Shown here in pieces: positions 17,286 to 26,795 of a DNA stretch of 64,000 nt. The position numbers and the translations under genes were made by a program. This DNA comes from an uncultured Erythrobacter sp. GTDB lineage: Bacteria; Pseudomonadota; Alphaproteobacteria; Sphingomonadales; Sphingomonadaceae. Location: the NCBI GenBank assembly GCA_947502815.1, contig CANNBH010000001.1:2824818-2888817 (forward strand), written 5' to 3'. The notes beneath the pieces were generated by a model. That model ran no database searches, was not told the DNA's origin, and saw only the letters and a list, made by a program, of their open reading frames with translations. Every line of letters begins with the position of its first letter. Within the stretch, counting starts at the first letter, position 1.

Positions 17286-18263
17286 ATGAGCACTGCTGAG
17301 GCCGGATATTACCTCGACAGCTTTCTCGCACCACTTGCGCCGGTGATGGAGCGCATTGATGTTACCGATATATGGATCAACAGGCCCGGCGAGATCTGGA
17401 TCGAAAGCCTTGGCGGCGGGATTGAGCGGATTGAAGAGCCTAGCCTTGATCCGAAATTGCTTGAACGGCTTGCGAAGCAGATCGCCTCGTATTCATCGCA
17501 GGGGATCAGCCGCGCGCAGCCCTTGCTGGCCGCGACCCTGCCGGATGGTTCGCGCGTGCAAATTGCCGCCCCGCCTGCGACGCGCGATGGATACGCCTTT
17601 GCGTTCCGCAAGCATGTGTCCGCCGATCTCTCCCTATCAGACTGGGAAGAGGCTGGCGCATTTGATGGTGCGGTTTCGAGCGGAGGCGATCTGGGCTTAG
17701 AACGGAGTTTCCGCTCGTTGGTTGGGCGCGAGGCCGCCGAGTCCCTGAAAGAAGCTGTTCGGGAACGAAAGAACATCTTGGTCTCAGGCGGCACATCGAC
17801 TGGGAAGACCACGTTTCTCAATTCGCTCTTGGCCGAGGTTGCACCCGATGAACGTTTGATCTTAATTGAAGATACAGCGGAGTTGCACCTCAAGCACGAT
17901 AACGCAGTGGGCCTAATCGCGGCGCGAGGGGAGCTTAGTGAGGCTCAGGTCTCGGCTGAGGACTTGCTCATTGCAGCATTGCGGATGCGACCTGACCGGA
18001 TTATTCTCGGAGAATTGCGGGGAGTCGAAGCGTTTACATTTCTGCGCGCAGTGAACACAGGGCACCCGGGGTCAATGACAACCATCCATGCCGACACGCC
18101 GCATCGGGCGATTGAGCAGCTCTCTTTGCTCGTGTTGCAAGCTGGATCAACACTATCGCGGGACGATGTGCGGCATTATGTGCGTGAGAGTGTGGATGTG
18201 TTTGTGCAGCTCGAACGCAATGCTGGTAAACGGCGCGTTTCTCAAGCGCTCGTGGCGGTCTGA
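17286..18263 (+). CDS. virB11: T4SS ATPase VirB11
   Basis: About 325 residues from MSTAEAGYYLDSFL. The N-terminal domain has DIWINRPGEIWIE. The RecA-like domain has Walker A GGTSTGKTT near residue 168, the Asp box IEDTAELHL, the His box GHPGSMTTIHADTP and Walker B RIILGELRG. It is a hexameric traffic ATPase of the inner membrane. The open frame extends upstream into virB10, but those residues do not resemble the family and the ATG at 17286 is the first after the virB10 stop. A diverged partial second copy lies at 18624-19043, downstream of the pilin gene. Confidence 0.95.
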   Translation: MSTAEAGYYLDSFLAPLAPVMERIDVTDIWINRPGEIWIESLGGGIERIEEPSLDPKLLERLAKQIASYSSQGISRAQPLLAATLPDGSRVQIAAPPATRDGYAFAFRKHVSADLSLSDWEEAGAFDGAVSSGGDLGLERSFRSLVGREAAESLKEAVRERKNILVSGGTSTGKTTFLNSLLAEVAPDERLILIEDTAELHLKHDNAVGLIAARGELSEAQVSAEDLLIAALRMRPDRIILGELRGVEAFTFLRAVNTGHPGSMTTIHADTPHRAIEQLSLLVLQAGSTLSRDDVRHYVRESVDVFVQLERNAGKRRVSQALVAV

Positions 18264-18269
18264 AGGGAA

Positions 18270-18620
18270 ATGCCAATAACGACTGAGAATAGCCTTTTTA
18301 CACCGCGTCATGATGGAGTTCTCGAAAGCTCGAGCAATTGGGTCAGCGCCATGTTGTTTGGTGAAATCGCATTCATCGTTTGCATCATCGCTGTCGCATT
18401 GCTTGGCTTTTCGATGATGAACGGGCATTTGCACGTGCAACGAGGTGTCAAAGTTGTGTCGGGGCTCTTTGTCCTTGCTGGTGCCCAAATCATTGCGATC
18501 GCTTTGCTTGCCGGTGTGAGTCAATCGGCGCCATTAGTACCAAACGCTATCCATGCCGAACCAAAGACAGAACGTGAGACTTTGACGCCAACAACAGTCG
18601 ATCCTTTTTCTGGCGCATGA
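18270..18620 (+). CDS. virB2: VirB2/TrbC-like pilin subunit, displaced to after virB11
   Basis: A 116-residue protein with two hydrophobic segments in TrbC/VirB2 spacing: LFGEIAFIVCIIAVALLGFS (residues about 30-50), a short polar loop with MMNGHLHVQRG, and VVSGLFVLAGAQIIAIALLA. The pattern of a hydrophobic segment, a G/R loop and a second segment starting with a glycine is characteristic of VirB2 pilins. AAGGGAA lies five bases before the ATG. No cleavable long signal peptide is obvious, and the C-terminal 30 residues are polar and unusual for VirB2. The gene is seven bases after virB11 and is followed immediately by a broken virB11 fragment. The resemblance is by eye; an unrelated small membrane protein is the alternative. 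Confidence 0.72.
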   Translation: MPITTENSLFTPRHDGVLESSSNWVSAMLFGEIAFIVCIIAVALLGFSMMNGHLHVQRGVKVVSGLFVLAGAQIIAIALLAGVSQSAPLVPNAIHAEPKTERETLTPTTVDPFSGA

Positions 18621-18623
18621 AAA

Positions 18624-19043
18624 ATTGAGGACACAGCAGAGTTGCACCTCAAACACGACAACGCGGTGGGCCTGATTGCTGCGCGCGGGTAGTTGAGCGA
18701 GGCGGTCGTGAGCGCAGAGGATCTGCTGATCGCAGCGCTGCGGATGCGGCCGGATCGGATAATCCTTGGCGAGCTTCGCGGGGGCGAGGCGTTCACATTC
18801 CTGCGAGCGGTGAACACCGGGCATCCGGGGTCGATGACAACGATCCACGCAGATACGCCGCAGCGGGCGATTGAGCAGCTTGCACTGCTGGTGCTGCAAG
18901 CCGGATCACGCCTCTCACGCGATGATGTGCGACATTATGTGCGGGAGAGTGTTGATGTGTTTGTGCAGTTGGGAAGGCAAGGTGGCTACAGAGCCGTCAA
19001 CCAAATCTCGCTCCAATCAACCATTGAGGGTTCTAGCAGTTAA
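18624..19043 (+). pseudogene. Truncated virB11 remnant with in-frame amber codon
   Basis: Directly after the pilin stop codon the sequence re-enters virB11 at the Asp box (IEDTAELHL) and continues to the C-terminus. Over 115 aligned codons it differs from the intact VirB11 at six positions by my count, one being a TAG at 18690-18692 where the intact gene has GAG. The N-terminal domain and the Walker A motif are absent, so no ATPase can be made. At base level the copies differ mainly at third codon positions, so this is a diverged allele rather than a recent tandem copy. The last 18 codons (after VFVQL) do not match the intact protein. Likely a scar of recombination that brought in the preceding genes. 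Confidence 0.88.
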
Positions 19044-19053
19044 TTTGTCAGAA

Positions 19054-19521
19054 TTACTTGACCCAGATTGGTGAATCACACTCGGTTGCAAGTTCAATCG
19101 CGGCTCTTTCGGGTGAAACGTCGCCTCTGTAGACCTCGTCGAATGCGCTCATTGCTTCCTGAATAAAGGCAAGGTCATCGGCGTCTAGCCTTTGCGTTTG
19201 GCTGATTGGACTTCGGAGATACCCTGCCTCAGCACTATAACCAATGAGCAGCGAGAACTCGAAAAAAATTTGGCTCCCATCTGGAAATCTCTCTTGATAG
19301 TTGACTTCCATGCCCGACTGACCTCGACTGACGGTGATTTCCCGGGAGTAGCTCGAAAAAAATCTTGTGACAGATAAGACTGGGTCGTTAGATTCAGTGG
19401 GCAGCTTGAGCTCGGGGCTCATTGGTCCACATTCAGATGGAATAAAAATATGCTGACTGGCACTTGAACCAGTGCAGCCTATCATCGACAGAGCTAAAAC
19501 AGCCCAAAAGTGCTTTCTCAT
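19054..19521 (-). CDS. Lipoprotein, candidate immunity protein of the RHS/M15 effector
   Basis: A 155-residue protein with a bacterial lipoprotein signal: a basic start, a hydrophobic core and a lipobox with Cys16 (LSMIGC). The mature domain is acidic and has no recognised family (RFPDGSQIFFEFSLLIGYSA near the middle). The gene starts one base after the stop of the RHS gene, the standard place for an immunity gene. The RHS C-terminus looks like a peptidoglycan-cleaving M15 peptidase, which would act in the periplasm, so a membrane-anchored periplasmic lipoprotein is a sensible inhibitor. Immunity is inferred from position and compartment only. Confidence 0.75.
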   Translation of the reverse strand: MRKHFWAVLALSMIGCTGSSASQHIFIPSECGPMSPELKLPTESNDPVLSVTRFFSSYSREITVSRGQSGMEVNYQERFPDGSQIFFEFSLLIGYSAEAGYLRSPISQTQRLDADDLAFIQEAMSAFDEVYRGDVSPERAAIELATECDSPIWVK

Positions 19522-19522
19522 G

Positions 19523-22291
19523 CTAACATCCGTTCACATTTCTTTGGCACCAAGAAGTCCTTAACCTTGGATCAGGAATGTTGCCAACCCCAGTTTCGTT
19601 CGCAAAATGCGGGCGGTCCTGATTAGTAGTCCAGTCAATTCCCGCAGAAAACCCGAGCGGTCTGGCAAAGTCGGCTATTTCGTCCTGCCCCCCACTCAGC
19701 TGTGATGCATTCCAGTCCATTTGGCCGTCTGGAAACATGGCATGTACATCAATTGCTAAACCGAAGTTATGATATGATCGTCCAGGCGGTGCTTTAGTAA
19801 CCCTGGGGCCGGGTGCCGTCCTACCTTGAGCATATAGGGATTGCTGTTCTTGATATGTGCGATTTGCCTGAACTACTCGCAAAACAATCCCAGTTTCCTT
19901 TTCTACGGCGTTGACAAACACCCTAGCCATCAACCGAGTTTCGGGTGTCAGTGTTTGAATTCGTTGCTCTGAAACTCTGTCGGTCAAAGGTTTCATGTAG
20001 CTGTGAATTGTCAATAATACTTCGTACGGTGATTGACCTTGTATTTGGGCCTGAAGGAAAGCCATGACATCTGCTTCGCTCAACCCAGTCGGATCCACCG
20101 CATTGATCGGATCATTCCCAACATAAGCATACAGATTAAACTGATCCTCATACCCAATCGGATCAGTCTGCATAAACCTGCCGAGCTTGGGCGAGTAGAT
20201 GCGGGCCTTGTAGTAATACATCTCCAGTTCTGGCAGCCACACCTGCCCAGTGTACTGGAAGCGTCCTTCATTGGTTTGGCCCGGATTGCCGTACTCGTCA
20301 TAAGTGTTGACGATCCGCCAATTGTTGTCCCGATTGGCGCTGTAAACGATGGACCCGCGCGCGTCGGTGGACAGGAAGTTGGCCCAGAAGGTCGAGAAGT
20401 ACTGAGAATTGTAAGTAACCAAAGGATCATCGACCCCGGCCGCAGCGCCGTGCACATGCCGCCGCTGGATCGCATTTGACGCATTGTACTCCATGATAAG
20501 AGCATCACCGTCATAGACAAACCGTTGTTCAGCGTGGGCAGGATCGGTTGATTGAATCAGGTACAGCCGCCCCATTGGATCATAGTAGAAATTGACGGTC
20601 GTGATTTGGCTAGTCGCCTGATCCAGCAAATCAGCCCGAACCATCCGATTTTCGTGATCATATGTGAATGTGTCACTGCCATCCGACGTTAGGTTTCCGT
20701 TGTCGTCATAGACAAAGGCATCTGCGCCAACCTGGGTGTATTGATTGAGACCGTTGGTCACATAGTCGCGGTCATACTGCACGCCATTGGCATCGCCGAG
20801 AACACCGGCAAGAGCATCCCACGCATAGGTTTCGTTCGACTCTGCCTCGAACAGAATCTGGGACGCGGGATTGCGCCCAAATTCCCAAGTGACATCGTAT
20901 TGCGGGTCGCCCGTCGCAATCGAGCTCGTATGCAACCGATTTGCAGGGTCGTACGTCCACGACTGATCTGGCGCGCCTTGAAAGCGTGTTGCTGTATCTA
21001 GTAACCCGTTGGCATTAAAGCTGAACTCGACCAGCGCATCCCCGTAAAGATCCCGCACAACCGAGTTCCGGTTTAGGCCATCGTATTCATACGTCCATGC
21101 ACGATTGTCTGGGTAGATAATCGAAGTCCGGTTCCCGTTGAGATCATAGCGCGACTGAACCGAATTGACACCGACTAGAGTGTTTTGTTCGGATCGCAGT
21201 GCACCAAAGCCATCATATTCGGTGAGCACCCCTTGCCCAGTCGCAGAACCAAAGCGGGCAGAGGTTTGCAGGCCCCTTAGATCGTAGGTGTAGTAAACTG
21301 TTTGCTCATGGACTGCGTCTAGATCCTGCCGGTCTTCGAACTGCTTCTCTATTACGCGATTGAGGAAGTCATAAACGTAGTCAATCTCTGCCTCGTCGCG
21401 TTTTCGGAGCGTTATTCGATTGCCGTTGTCATCGTAAGTGTACTGCTCATAGTCAGTCGTGCTGGAGTTTCCCGCAGAGGTGAGTGACGATGCTAGATCG
21501 GTATCATCGAATTGATGCGAGCTGTTTACATCGGGAAAATACCAATGCGTTTGACGGTCGAAGTCGTCGTATTCTAGCTTTGCGCGGTTCCCGTTGGCGT
21601 CGATTAGGTATTCGATCTGACCATTGTCAGTATAAGTGTAGGTTACTTCTGCGTTCTCAACACTAGTGCCGACAGCGCTCCTAACCTGTTCGACCTGACC
21701 TGCGTTGTCATAGAAATTGCGCGTGATGCGATCGGGACCAAAGTCTTCTACATCTTCGCCTTGGGGACCAACACCTCGCGGACCCAAAACACAAGCATCA
21801 GTTGGCAACGAGGGCGTGAGATAGACTGCGGGGTTCATCCGTACCGCGGTGCAATCAAGGCGGCCTCGGCTATCGTAGCTGAACTCCGTAAGCGCAACGA
21901 TATCAAGGTTTCCGTCGTACGCGACCACCTTTAATTTTCTGCGATTGGCGTCGTAAACCGTGTCCACTCTGGTTTGAATGGTAAAGCTTCCACCCCAAGC
22001 TGACGGAGCAACACTTTCATCTTGCCATTGAGAAAGAACGCCAGTTTCGACGCGCACAGGGAGATTGCGGTTGTTATACGTCGTGCGGGTAGCAGGTCTT
22101 TCAAGCGACCCAGCACCGTCCGGGTCCGGCGCGATTGTTCCAACGACCCGGCCAAGACTATCGTAGCGTGACGAATACGTGTGATCGCCAGAACCAGCCT
22201 GACCAAACGCCGACGCGGGTAATAGTGCGGAGAGGCTCAGCACGCACAGGGCGGCAATCGATTTTGCTAACTTCATACTTAGCCTTCTCAT
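19523..22291 (-). CDS. Sec-exported RHS repeat protein with C-terminal M15-type peptidase domain
   Basis: A 922-residue protein. The N-terminus has a signal peptide ([20 protein letters not shown]); MKLAKS, five residues in, is an alternative start. Residues about 35-690 carry many YD/RHS repeats, such as [23 protein letters not shown] and [12 protein letters not shown]. The RHS core, [20 protein letters not shown] to [12 protein letters not shown], ends near residue 745. The last 180 residues resemble M15C D,L-/L-Ala-D-Glu endopeptidases: LYAQGRT, the metal-binding [12 protein letters not shown] near residue 843 and RPHFA near 900. Such enzymes cleave peptidoglycan peptides. No PAAR or VgrG is present, so this is not a classic T6SS RHS effector. 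It overlaps the upstream RHS gene by four bases, and the downstream lipoprotein is the likely immunity partner. An antibacterial role is inferred. Confidence 0.87.
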   Translation of the reverse strand: MRRLSMKLAKSIAALCVLSLSALLPASAFGQAGSGDHTYSSRYDSLGRVVGTIAPDPDGAGSLERPATRTTYNNRNLPVRVETGVLSQWQDESVAPSAWGGSFTIQTRVDTVYDANRRKLKVVAYDGNLDIVALTEFSYDSRGRLDCTAVRMNPAVYLTPSLPTDACVLGPRGVGPQGEDVEDFGPDRITRNFYDNAGQVEQVRSAVGTSVENAEVTYTYTDNGQIEYLIDANGNRAKLEYDDFDRQTHWYFPDVNSSHQFDDTDLASSLTSAGNSSTTDYEQYTYDDNGNRITLRKRDEAEIDYVYDFLNRVIEKQFEDRQDLDAVHEQTVYYTYDLRGLQTSARFGSATGQGVLTEYDGFGALRSEQNTLVGVNSVQSRYDLNGNRTSIIYPDNRAWTYEYDGLNRNSVVRDLYGDALVEFSFNANGLLDTATRFQGAPDQSWTYDPANRLHTSSIATGDPQYDVTWEFGRNPASQILFEAESNETYAWDALAGVLGDANGVQYDRDYVTNGLNQYTQVGADAFVYDDNGNLTSDGSDTFTYDHENRMVRADLLDQATSQITTVNFYYDPMGRLYLIQSTDPAHAEQRFVYDGDALIMEYNASNAIQRRHVHGAAAGVDDPLVTYNSQYFSTFWANFLSTDARGSIVYSANRDNNWRIVNTYDEYGNPGQTNEGRFQYTGQVWLPELEMYYYKARIYSPKLGRFMQTDPIGYEDQFNLYAYVGNDPINAVDPTGLSEADVMAFLQAQIQGQSPYEVLLTIHSYMKPLTDRVSEQRIQTLTPETRLMARVFVNAVEKETGIVLRVVQANRTYQEQQSLYAQGRTAPGPRVTKAPPGRSYHNFGLAIDVHAMFPDGQMDWNASQLSGGQDEIADFARPLGFSAGIDWTTNQDRPHFANETGVGNIPDPRLRTSWCQRNVNGC

Positions 22292-24459
22292 GCCGGACAG
22301 CTCGAAAGATCAGCCCCAGGAAGGGTTTCTGAGATGCGCTCGCCGAAGTAGTTGTATTCGTAGCAAGTGCGCCGCGTTTCCATCTGACCCTCAGCGTTCT
22401 GAGCTCTGACTGTCATCCCTCGAAGCAAAAGGTTGTTCAGGCCGGTGTCTGGGCCGTAATCATATTCGCTTACGACCATGTCAGCTTCTGGCGTATTCGC
22501 GTCACAGGTGGCGCTGGAGATGCAAGTGAATGAGCGAATTAGCATCGAAATTGGAGGCCCTGCGGCAACGGGGTTGCCAGCGGAGTCTTTGATGTATGCC
22601 GTACGGAACTCATATTCATTTACGACAGTAGGCCTTGCTGCTCCAGGAGTGGATGCAGGTCCGATCTCTTTGGTCAATTGCCCGTAGTCGTTGTACTCCA
22701 AGTTTGTAACATTGCCCATAGGATCAGTCATGCTGATTGGACGGTTGCACCAGGCGATGTTCACGTCGGTGCATTCATCTATGTAGGAATATGCCGTGGC
22801 AATCGGTGCTGCAGTTGGCGAAAAATCTGTGCTTTTTGGGTATGCCAATGTTCCCTCTACGTTACCCCTCAAATCCTGAGCGCTGACCGTCCAATTTCCT
22901 TCTGGAGGGCGCATAGCGACCACTTCGTCGTAGTAGTTGGTCGCGTAGTTTGTCCTCCGACCAAGACCGTCTTCCGTCCAAAGTAAGCGGCGTCTCGCCG
23001 CACCTTCGCGAGAATATGGCCGGATGGCCTCTGATTGAGATACTATTTCGCCGTCAATTCGTGCTGTTATCGTTAACTGATAGACTTGACTGCCTTCGCT
23101 CGAACCTGGCTCCAGATGATCCTCATCCGGCGGGGCCTCTTCAGTAACGAAATTGAGACCCAAGCCGCCTCCGCCACCTCCAGAGATCAGGCCGCCGCCT
23201 GAACAGCGGTTCGTATGAAAGCTACTTAGACTTAGGCTCGCGCCACCAGTCTGCGTATTATCGGCGGTGCCAGAATTACTGAAATTGCCGCAAACTTGAC
23301 CAACTTCTGCTGCAAGCCCCCCGCCAATATTCACATACGCTGTGCCCCAGCCATAGTCGTCCGAAACTTGATAACTTCCGCCATTATCTGCCGCTGGCAA
23401 CACAAATTCGACGGCTTTCCCATAGGGATAGACAGGGACAACCTCATAATCGACCGTGACGCCATTGCGCACGATTTGGTTAACTCGGATGTCATCGTGG
23501 ATGTCGGCATTCTCGATATGGGAGTTGTAAGAGATCGTTATGCTCTCAGCGCTGTCTCCGGGAAATGTAATACCTAGGGGGTAGCGCACTGTTCGTTGCG
23601 GGATCGTAGGCAAAGACGAATGTGGGTAACCAGTAGGTGGCCGCCCTTCCATTGCTGTCTTTTGCTCCCACCGAATGAGCGTTACGCCTCCAGCAGCGTC
23701 AGTAATTGAGAGCGGAGAAGTAGGAACGCTTGAAACGAATGCATACCGATCCGCTTGAAGCCCAGTGCAGTTAGCGCCAGCATCAGTTGGACAAATGTCA
23801 ATCGCTCGATTAATGGCGGTCCACTTGTTACCCTGGGAGCCGCCCGCTGTCCGCCTGAGCATATAGCCGAAGTTATTGGTGCGGTGCCCGTCGCCGGAGT
23901 ATACCTCTTGGCGTCCATCTTTAAAGGTAATCGTGCTATAGCCGTTCTCGACGTAGATCAGTGTGCCATGCTGATCCATGAACTCGTAGCCATTGCCGAG
24001 GGGTCGCATACCAATGTTTGGGAGCAAGTAGAGTGAATGGCATACGGTTGAATTACACTCGAAAGTGTGGGAGCCACCATAGTAGTCAATCGTCACATGG
24101 TTAAGGTTCGGGTAAATCTCACCTGGAATCTGGGAGAACTCAACGGCGACCGGATTGATTGAAATTGTGGGTTGGCTGAGCTGAGCCACCGACGTTGGCA
24201 AACCTTGATAGACATATTGGCGATAAGGCGGTGTTCGGACCCCTGTTACGGTTACACCAAGCCTCGCACCTTCCGGGCCGATGCCAATAATCTCACCTGA
24301 CGACCAAACAAAACGGCCAGTTTTACGCTCCATTCCAAACGCATCGACCGCCTCCTCATTTACTTCTGTAGGGGCAACCTGCGCAATCGCGGAAGAAAGC
24401 GGCAGAAAAGCACCAACTGCGATCGATGCGAGCAGAACACTTTTGGTTTTATGGAGCAC
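22288..24459 (-). CDS. Sec-exported RHS-related protein, probable N-terminal shell component
   Basis: A 723-residue protein with a clear signal peptide ([20 protein letters not shown], cleavage near AIAQ). Residues 30-420 are beta-rich and begin like the N-terminal region of RHS proteins ([20 protein letters not shown]). A glycine-rich stretch lies near residue 425 ([14 protein letters not shown]). The last 250 residues carry YD-type repeats ([34 protein letters not shown]). There is no RHS core and no toxin domain. Its stop overlaps the start of the core-containing RHS gene (ATGA), so the two are probably halves of one cage that has been split into separate secreted chains. Homologues are often annotated simply as RHS repeat protein. 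Confidence 0.82.
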   Translation of the reverse strand: MLHKTKSVLLASIAVGAFLPLSSAIAQVAPTEVNEEAVDAFGMERKTGRFVWSSGEIIGIGPEGARLGVTVTGVRTPPYRQYVYQGLPTSVAQLSQPTISINPVAVEFSQIPGEIYPNLNHVTIDYYGGSHTFECNSTVCHSLYLLPNIGMRPLGNGYEFMDQHGTLIYVENGYSTITFKDGRQEVYSGDGHRTNNFGYMLRRTAGGSQGNKWTAINRAIDICPTDAGANCTGLQADRYAFVSSVPTSPLSITDAAGGVTLIRWEQKTAMEGRPPTGYPHSSLPTIPQRTVRYPLGITFPGDSAESITISYNSHIENADIHDDIRVNQIVRNGVTVDYEVVPVYPYGKAVEFVLPAADNGGSYQVSDDYGWGTAYVNIGGGLAAEVGQVCGNFSNSGTADNTQTGGASLSLSSFHTNRCSGGGLISGGGGGGLGLNFVTEEAPPDEDHLEPGSSEGSQVYQLTITARIDGEIVSQSEAIRPYSREGAARRRLLWTEDGLGRRTNYATNYYDEVVAMRPPEGNWTVSAQDLRGNVEGTLAYPKSTDFSPTAAPIATAYSYIDECTDVNIAWCNRPISMTDPMGNVTNLEYNDYGQLTKEIGPASTPGAARPTVVNEYEFRTAYIKDSAGNPVAAGPPISMLIRSFTCISSATCDANTPEADMVVSEYDYGPDTGLNNLLLRGMTVRAQNAEGQMETRRTCYEYNYFGERISETLPGADLSSCPA

Positions 24460-24542
24460 TCGGAGAATTCCTGTCGAGCTAGGTGATTAGAGTTGGCGGG
24501 CAACTGAAAACGCACTTCCGCCATCAGAAGAAGAACGGCCCC

Positions 24543-25151
24543 CTAAAGGTCTGGATGATAACCAATTCTTTGGACGCGCACATAAGCATTAGAATGGTAG
24601 TAAGTCCGAAACTCAACCGCATGACCAGCACGCGCGGCGTCGAATACGAATGGGACCTCAAACATCTGATAGGTGAAATCGGCGGCCCATTGATTGCGCT
24701 CAAAAGTCACAATCTCCAATATTTCACCAGCGGTCGCATCATACACGTCGACCGTGATGATATTGTCGTTTGGCCCGGCAACCGCGTCTATCATGACACG
24801 CCACACTGCTACGTTGTTTCCCACCGCAATATCAGTAGCGTATGGGCCATAGGTCATATGATTAGAGGTGAGCGTGACATCAGCCGCCCAACCGCCACCT
24901 TCGGCATAACCCACATTATGCGGCAACGAAGTTGCTAGCCAGTTGTTTGGGAAGAGAGTTTGCCGAGTAACGTTTTCACGATTATCCGCGTCGTCATAGT
25001 CATAGTCAGTTCGAGCCTCAGCATCGACAGTAGCCACAAGGCGGCCACGAGCATCATATTCATATGTCGTGAGCTGTTGGGCACTGGCGCCTGTAAAAAA
25101 TGCAAGCGCCGGTAAAACTGCGCATGCACGAACCGCATATAATCGAAGCAT
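24543..25151 (-). CDS. Small exported protein with a YD repeat and a beta-sandwich-like domain
   Basis: About 202 residues from the ATG at 25151, which has a GGGGGG ribosome binding site five bases upstream. The signal peptide (AVRACAVLPALAFFTGASAQ) is followed by one YD repeat (YEYDARGRLVATVDAEA, then DYDYDDADNRENV). The remaining 140 residues are beta-rich (VAVWRVMIDAVAGPNDNIIT, YQMFEVPFVFDAARAGHAVEFRTYY) and look like a carbohydrate-binding-type sandwich. It is the first gene of the RHS block, 83 bases before the 723-residue protein. Either a free adaptor that binds surface glycans or a leftover N-terminal RHS fragment is possible. Confidence 0.75.
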   Translation of the reverse strand: MLRLYAVRACAVLPALAFFTGASAQQLTTYEYDARGRLVATVDAEARTDYDYDDADNRENVTRQTLFPNNWLATSLPHNVGYAEGGGWAADVTLTSNHMTYGPYATDIAVGNNVAVWRVMIDAVAGPNDNIITVDVYDATAGEILEIVTFERNQWAADFTYQMFEVPFVFDAARAGHAVEFRTYYHSNAYVRVQRIGYHPDL

Positions 25152-25543
25152 CAAACCCCCCTGAATACTTATTCACTAGAACTGACAGACTATTTCAATT
25201 CAATCAACAACAAAAATTGGTGGCCCTGCGATTTAGGTGCATCGACTAGTCTTCACGAGCCTCACCCCCGCAAATCTCCTAAGAGAATAGAATTGAGGGA
25301 AAATAGCTTACCGATCAAAAGGTACTGTACGTAATTCAATTTCGAGTAGAAATAAACTCCCGAACAGCATCAATTTCCGCCGAAATTCCAAACACTGAAA
25401 CTGACTATGTTTCGGTACCAAGAACATGAAGCGTAAAGCCCATGACGTCCTCTACATTAGAAGTAAATCTCACTAATCGTGAGGAGAGAGAGAGCAGTTT
25501 GGCCTCGCTTTCGCCGAGGTCATGACGGATTGCCGTCAGTGTC
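25152..25543. other. AT-rich intergenic region upstream of the RHS block
   Basis: No gene is supported here. On the minus strand TTGAAA and TGAATA are separated by 17 bases about 25 bases before the first RHS gene; this is a weak promoter candidate. The rest is AT-rich and includes a short gagagagaga run near 25490. Low GC compared with the core half agrees with an acquired segment. Confidence 0.4.
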
Positions 25544-25834
25544 TTAGTAGGCGCGCTCAAATTGCGCGAGCGATCTGTAGCCGTACTTATTTAAGGCGAG
25601 TTTGAGGGCCTCGCTCGCCACTTGGTAGCTTTTAGATGTGGGTTCGAATTTTGCGATACGCGCCCACATGAGAGCATCTTTCTCGAGCCGCTCGATTTCC
25701 CTCTCAAGCTCTACCTCGTTCAATTCGAAGTGCTGAGATGCAGCTTTTACCCAGTCCGGATCAAGCTGCCAACGGAGCGGCAACTGTAGATTGGAGAAAT
25801 GCACTAGCGCACCCCAAATTTTCGCACTCTTCAA
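25544..25834 (-). CDS. Small hypothetical protein
   Basis: A 96-residue protein with no family I recognise. It is mostly helical and amphipathic (LNEVELEREIERLEKDALMW, then YQVASEALKLALNKYGYRSL), with no membrane segment. The start codon is TTG with a poor ribosome binding site, so the N-terminus may be wrong. It lies 118 bases downstream of DUF5681, on the same strand, and could be the last gene of that operon. Confidence 0.4.
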   Translation of the reverse strand: MKSAKIWGALVHFSNLQLPLRWQLDPDWVKAASQHFELNEVELEREIERLEKDALMWARIAKFEPTSKSYQVASEALKLALNKYGYRSLAQFERAY

Positions 25835-25952
25835 TCTTTGAGGCCTTTTCTGAATTCATCTGACGACGGAGAATGTTCTCCGTGAGCGTTCGTGAGATAG
25901 ATTGACGTGACAGGATAAATGAGTGTTTTGGTCTCAGCACAAGGCAGTTTGG

Positions 25953-26795
25953 TCACTCGCCAACATATTCCCCGCGCAGCTCCCGATTTTTGCGCAGCTC
26001 CACAAGTGCATTTCCTTGGCGTGATGCACCCTCCCGGTATGACCGGTCTTCCAATTTGGCCTTGTGGCGATCAGGCAGAATATCGTTGAGAACATCGAAC
26101 ATACGCTGCTCCCAATGCCATTCTTCAAGGTAGCGCACCTTCATTTTGTCAGTGCGTGATCTGCGATATTTGTCAGCGAAATAGCTCACTTCCTCTTGCG
26201 CCTCCGCGCGGCGCGCCAAGGCTTCATCGAAGCGCTGCTTTTGCTCTCTTGTCTTTGGACCTTCGATCCGCACATCGCCGTTATTGGGATTGATGATAAT
26301 ATCATATGGGTGCGGGACCGGATCAGGAACGGGCAGCCCATTCTTTTCGCATCGCTCGATTTCGTTGGTCCACTTCTCTTTGTATTCAACCGCATTGCCC
26401 ATCAGTTCAAACCGGGCATCGGCATCGCGCTGCTCAAGATTGGTGACGAGTTCAGCCATGGTCTTTTGCGCAAATCGGTTTCCCTTCATTGCCGCAACGC
26501 CCATCGCGCGGAACACCGCTTGGATCGCCGGAAGCTCAATTAGCTCACCATCTTCGCGAAGCGTGACCGAGCGATAAGCTTCTTGCCGTAGATATTCTTC
26601 GGCAGCGCGCATTCCATGACCGGTGTCGACCTTCGGCTTGTTCTTCGAGCCTTTGCGCCGGCCGTTGGGGTTGCCGGATTGCCCCTTCTTGAACCGGTGT
26701 TCGGCAGGCGGCTTTGCGTAGCCAACAGAATAGGGGACGACCTTGCGGTCATCCCCTGCACTGGCATCCTCTTGCTTGCGCCGAGGCCGGTTCAT
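25953..26795 (-). CDS. DUF5681 domain-containing protein
   Basis: A 280-residue basic protein. Near residues 25-55 it has the DUF5681 signature: GYAKPPAEHRFKKGQSGNPN followed by GRRKGSKNKPK. The remainder is helical and charged, with EALARRAEAQEEVSYFADKY and a C-terminal RQGNALVELRKNRELRG. No enzymatic motif is visible. The GxSGNPxGRxKG motif is typical of small DNA-associated proteins in alphaproteobacterial islands and prophages. It overlaps the ParB/methyltransferase stop by four bases, so the two are co-translated and probably functionally linked. Function of the family is not established. Confidence 0.82.
   Translation of the reverse strand: MNRPRRKQEDASAGDDRKVVPYSVGYAKPPAEHRFKKGQSGNPNGRRKGSKNKPKVDTGHGMRAAEEYLRQEAYRSVTLREDGELIELPAIQAVFRAMGVAAMKGNRFAQKTMAELVTNLEQRDADARFELMGNAVEYKEKWTNEIERCEKNGLPVPDPVPHPYDIIINPNNGDVRIEGPKTREQKQRFDEALARRAEAQEEVSYFADKYRRSRTDKMKVRYLEEWHWEQRMFDVLNDILPDRHKAKLEDRSYREGASRQGNALVELRKNRELRGEYVGE

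Noticed and set aside
19523-22291. Reading the RHS gene as a T6SS effector
   Set aside because: Clear signal peptide, and no PAAR, VgrG or chaperone gene nearby.
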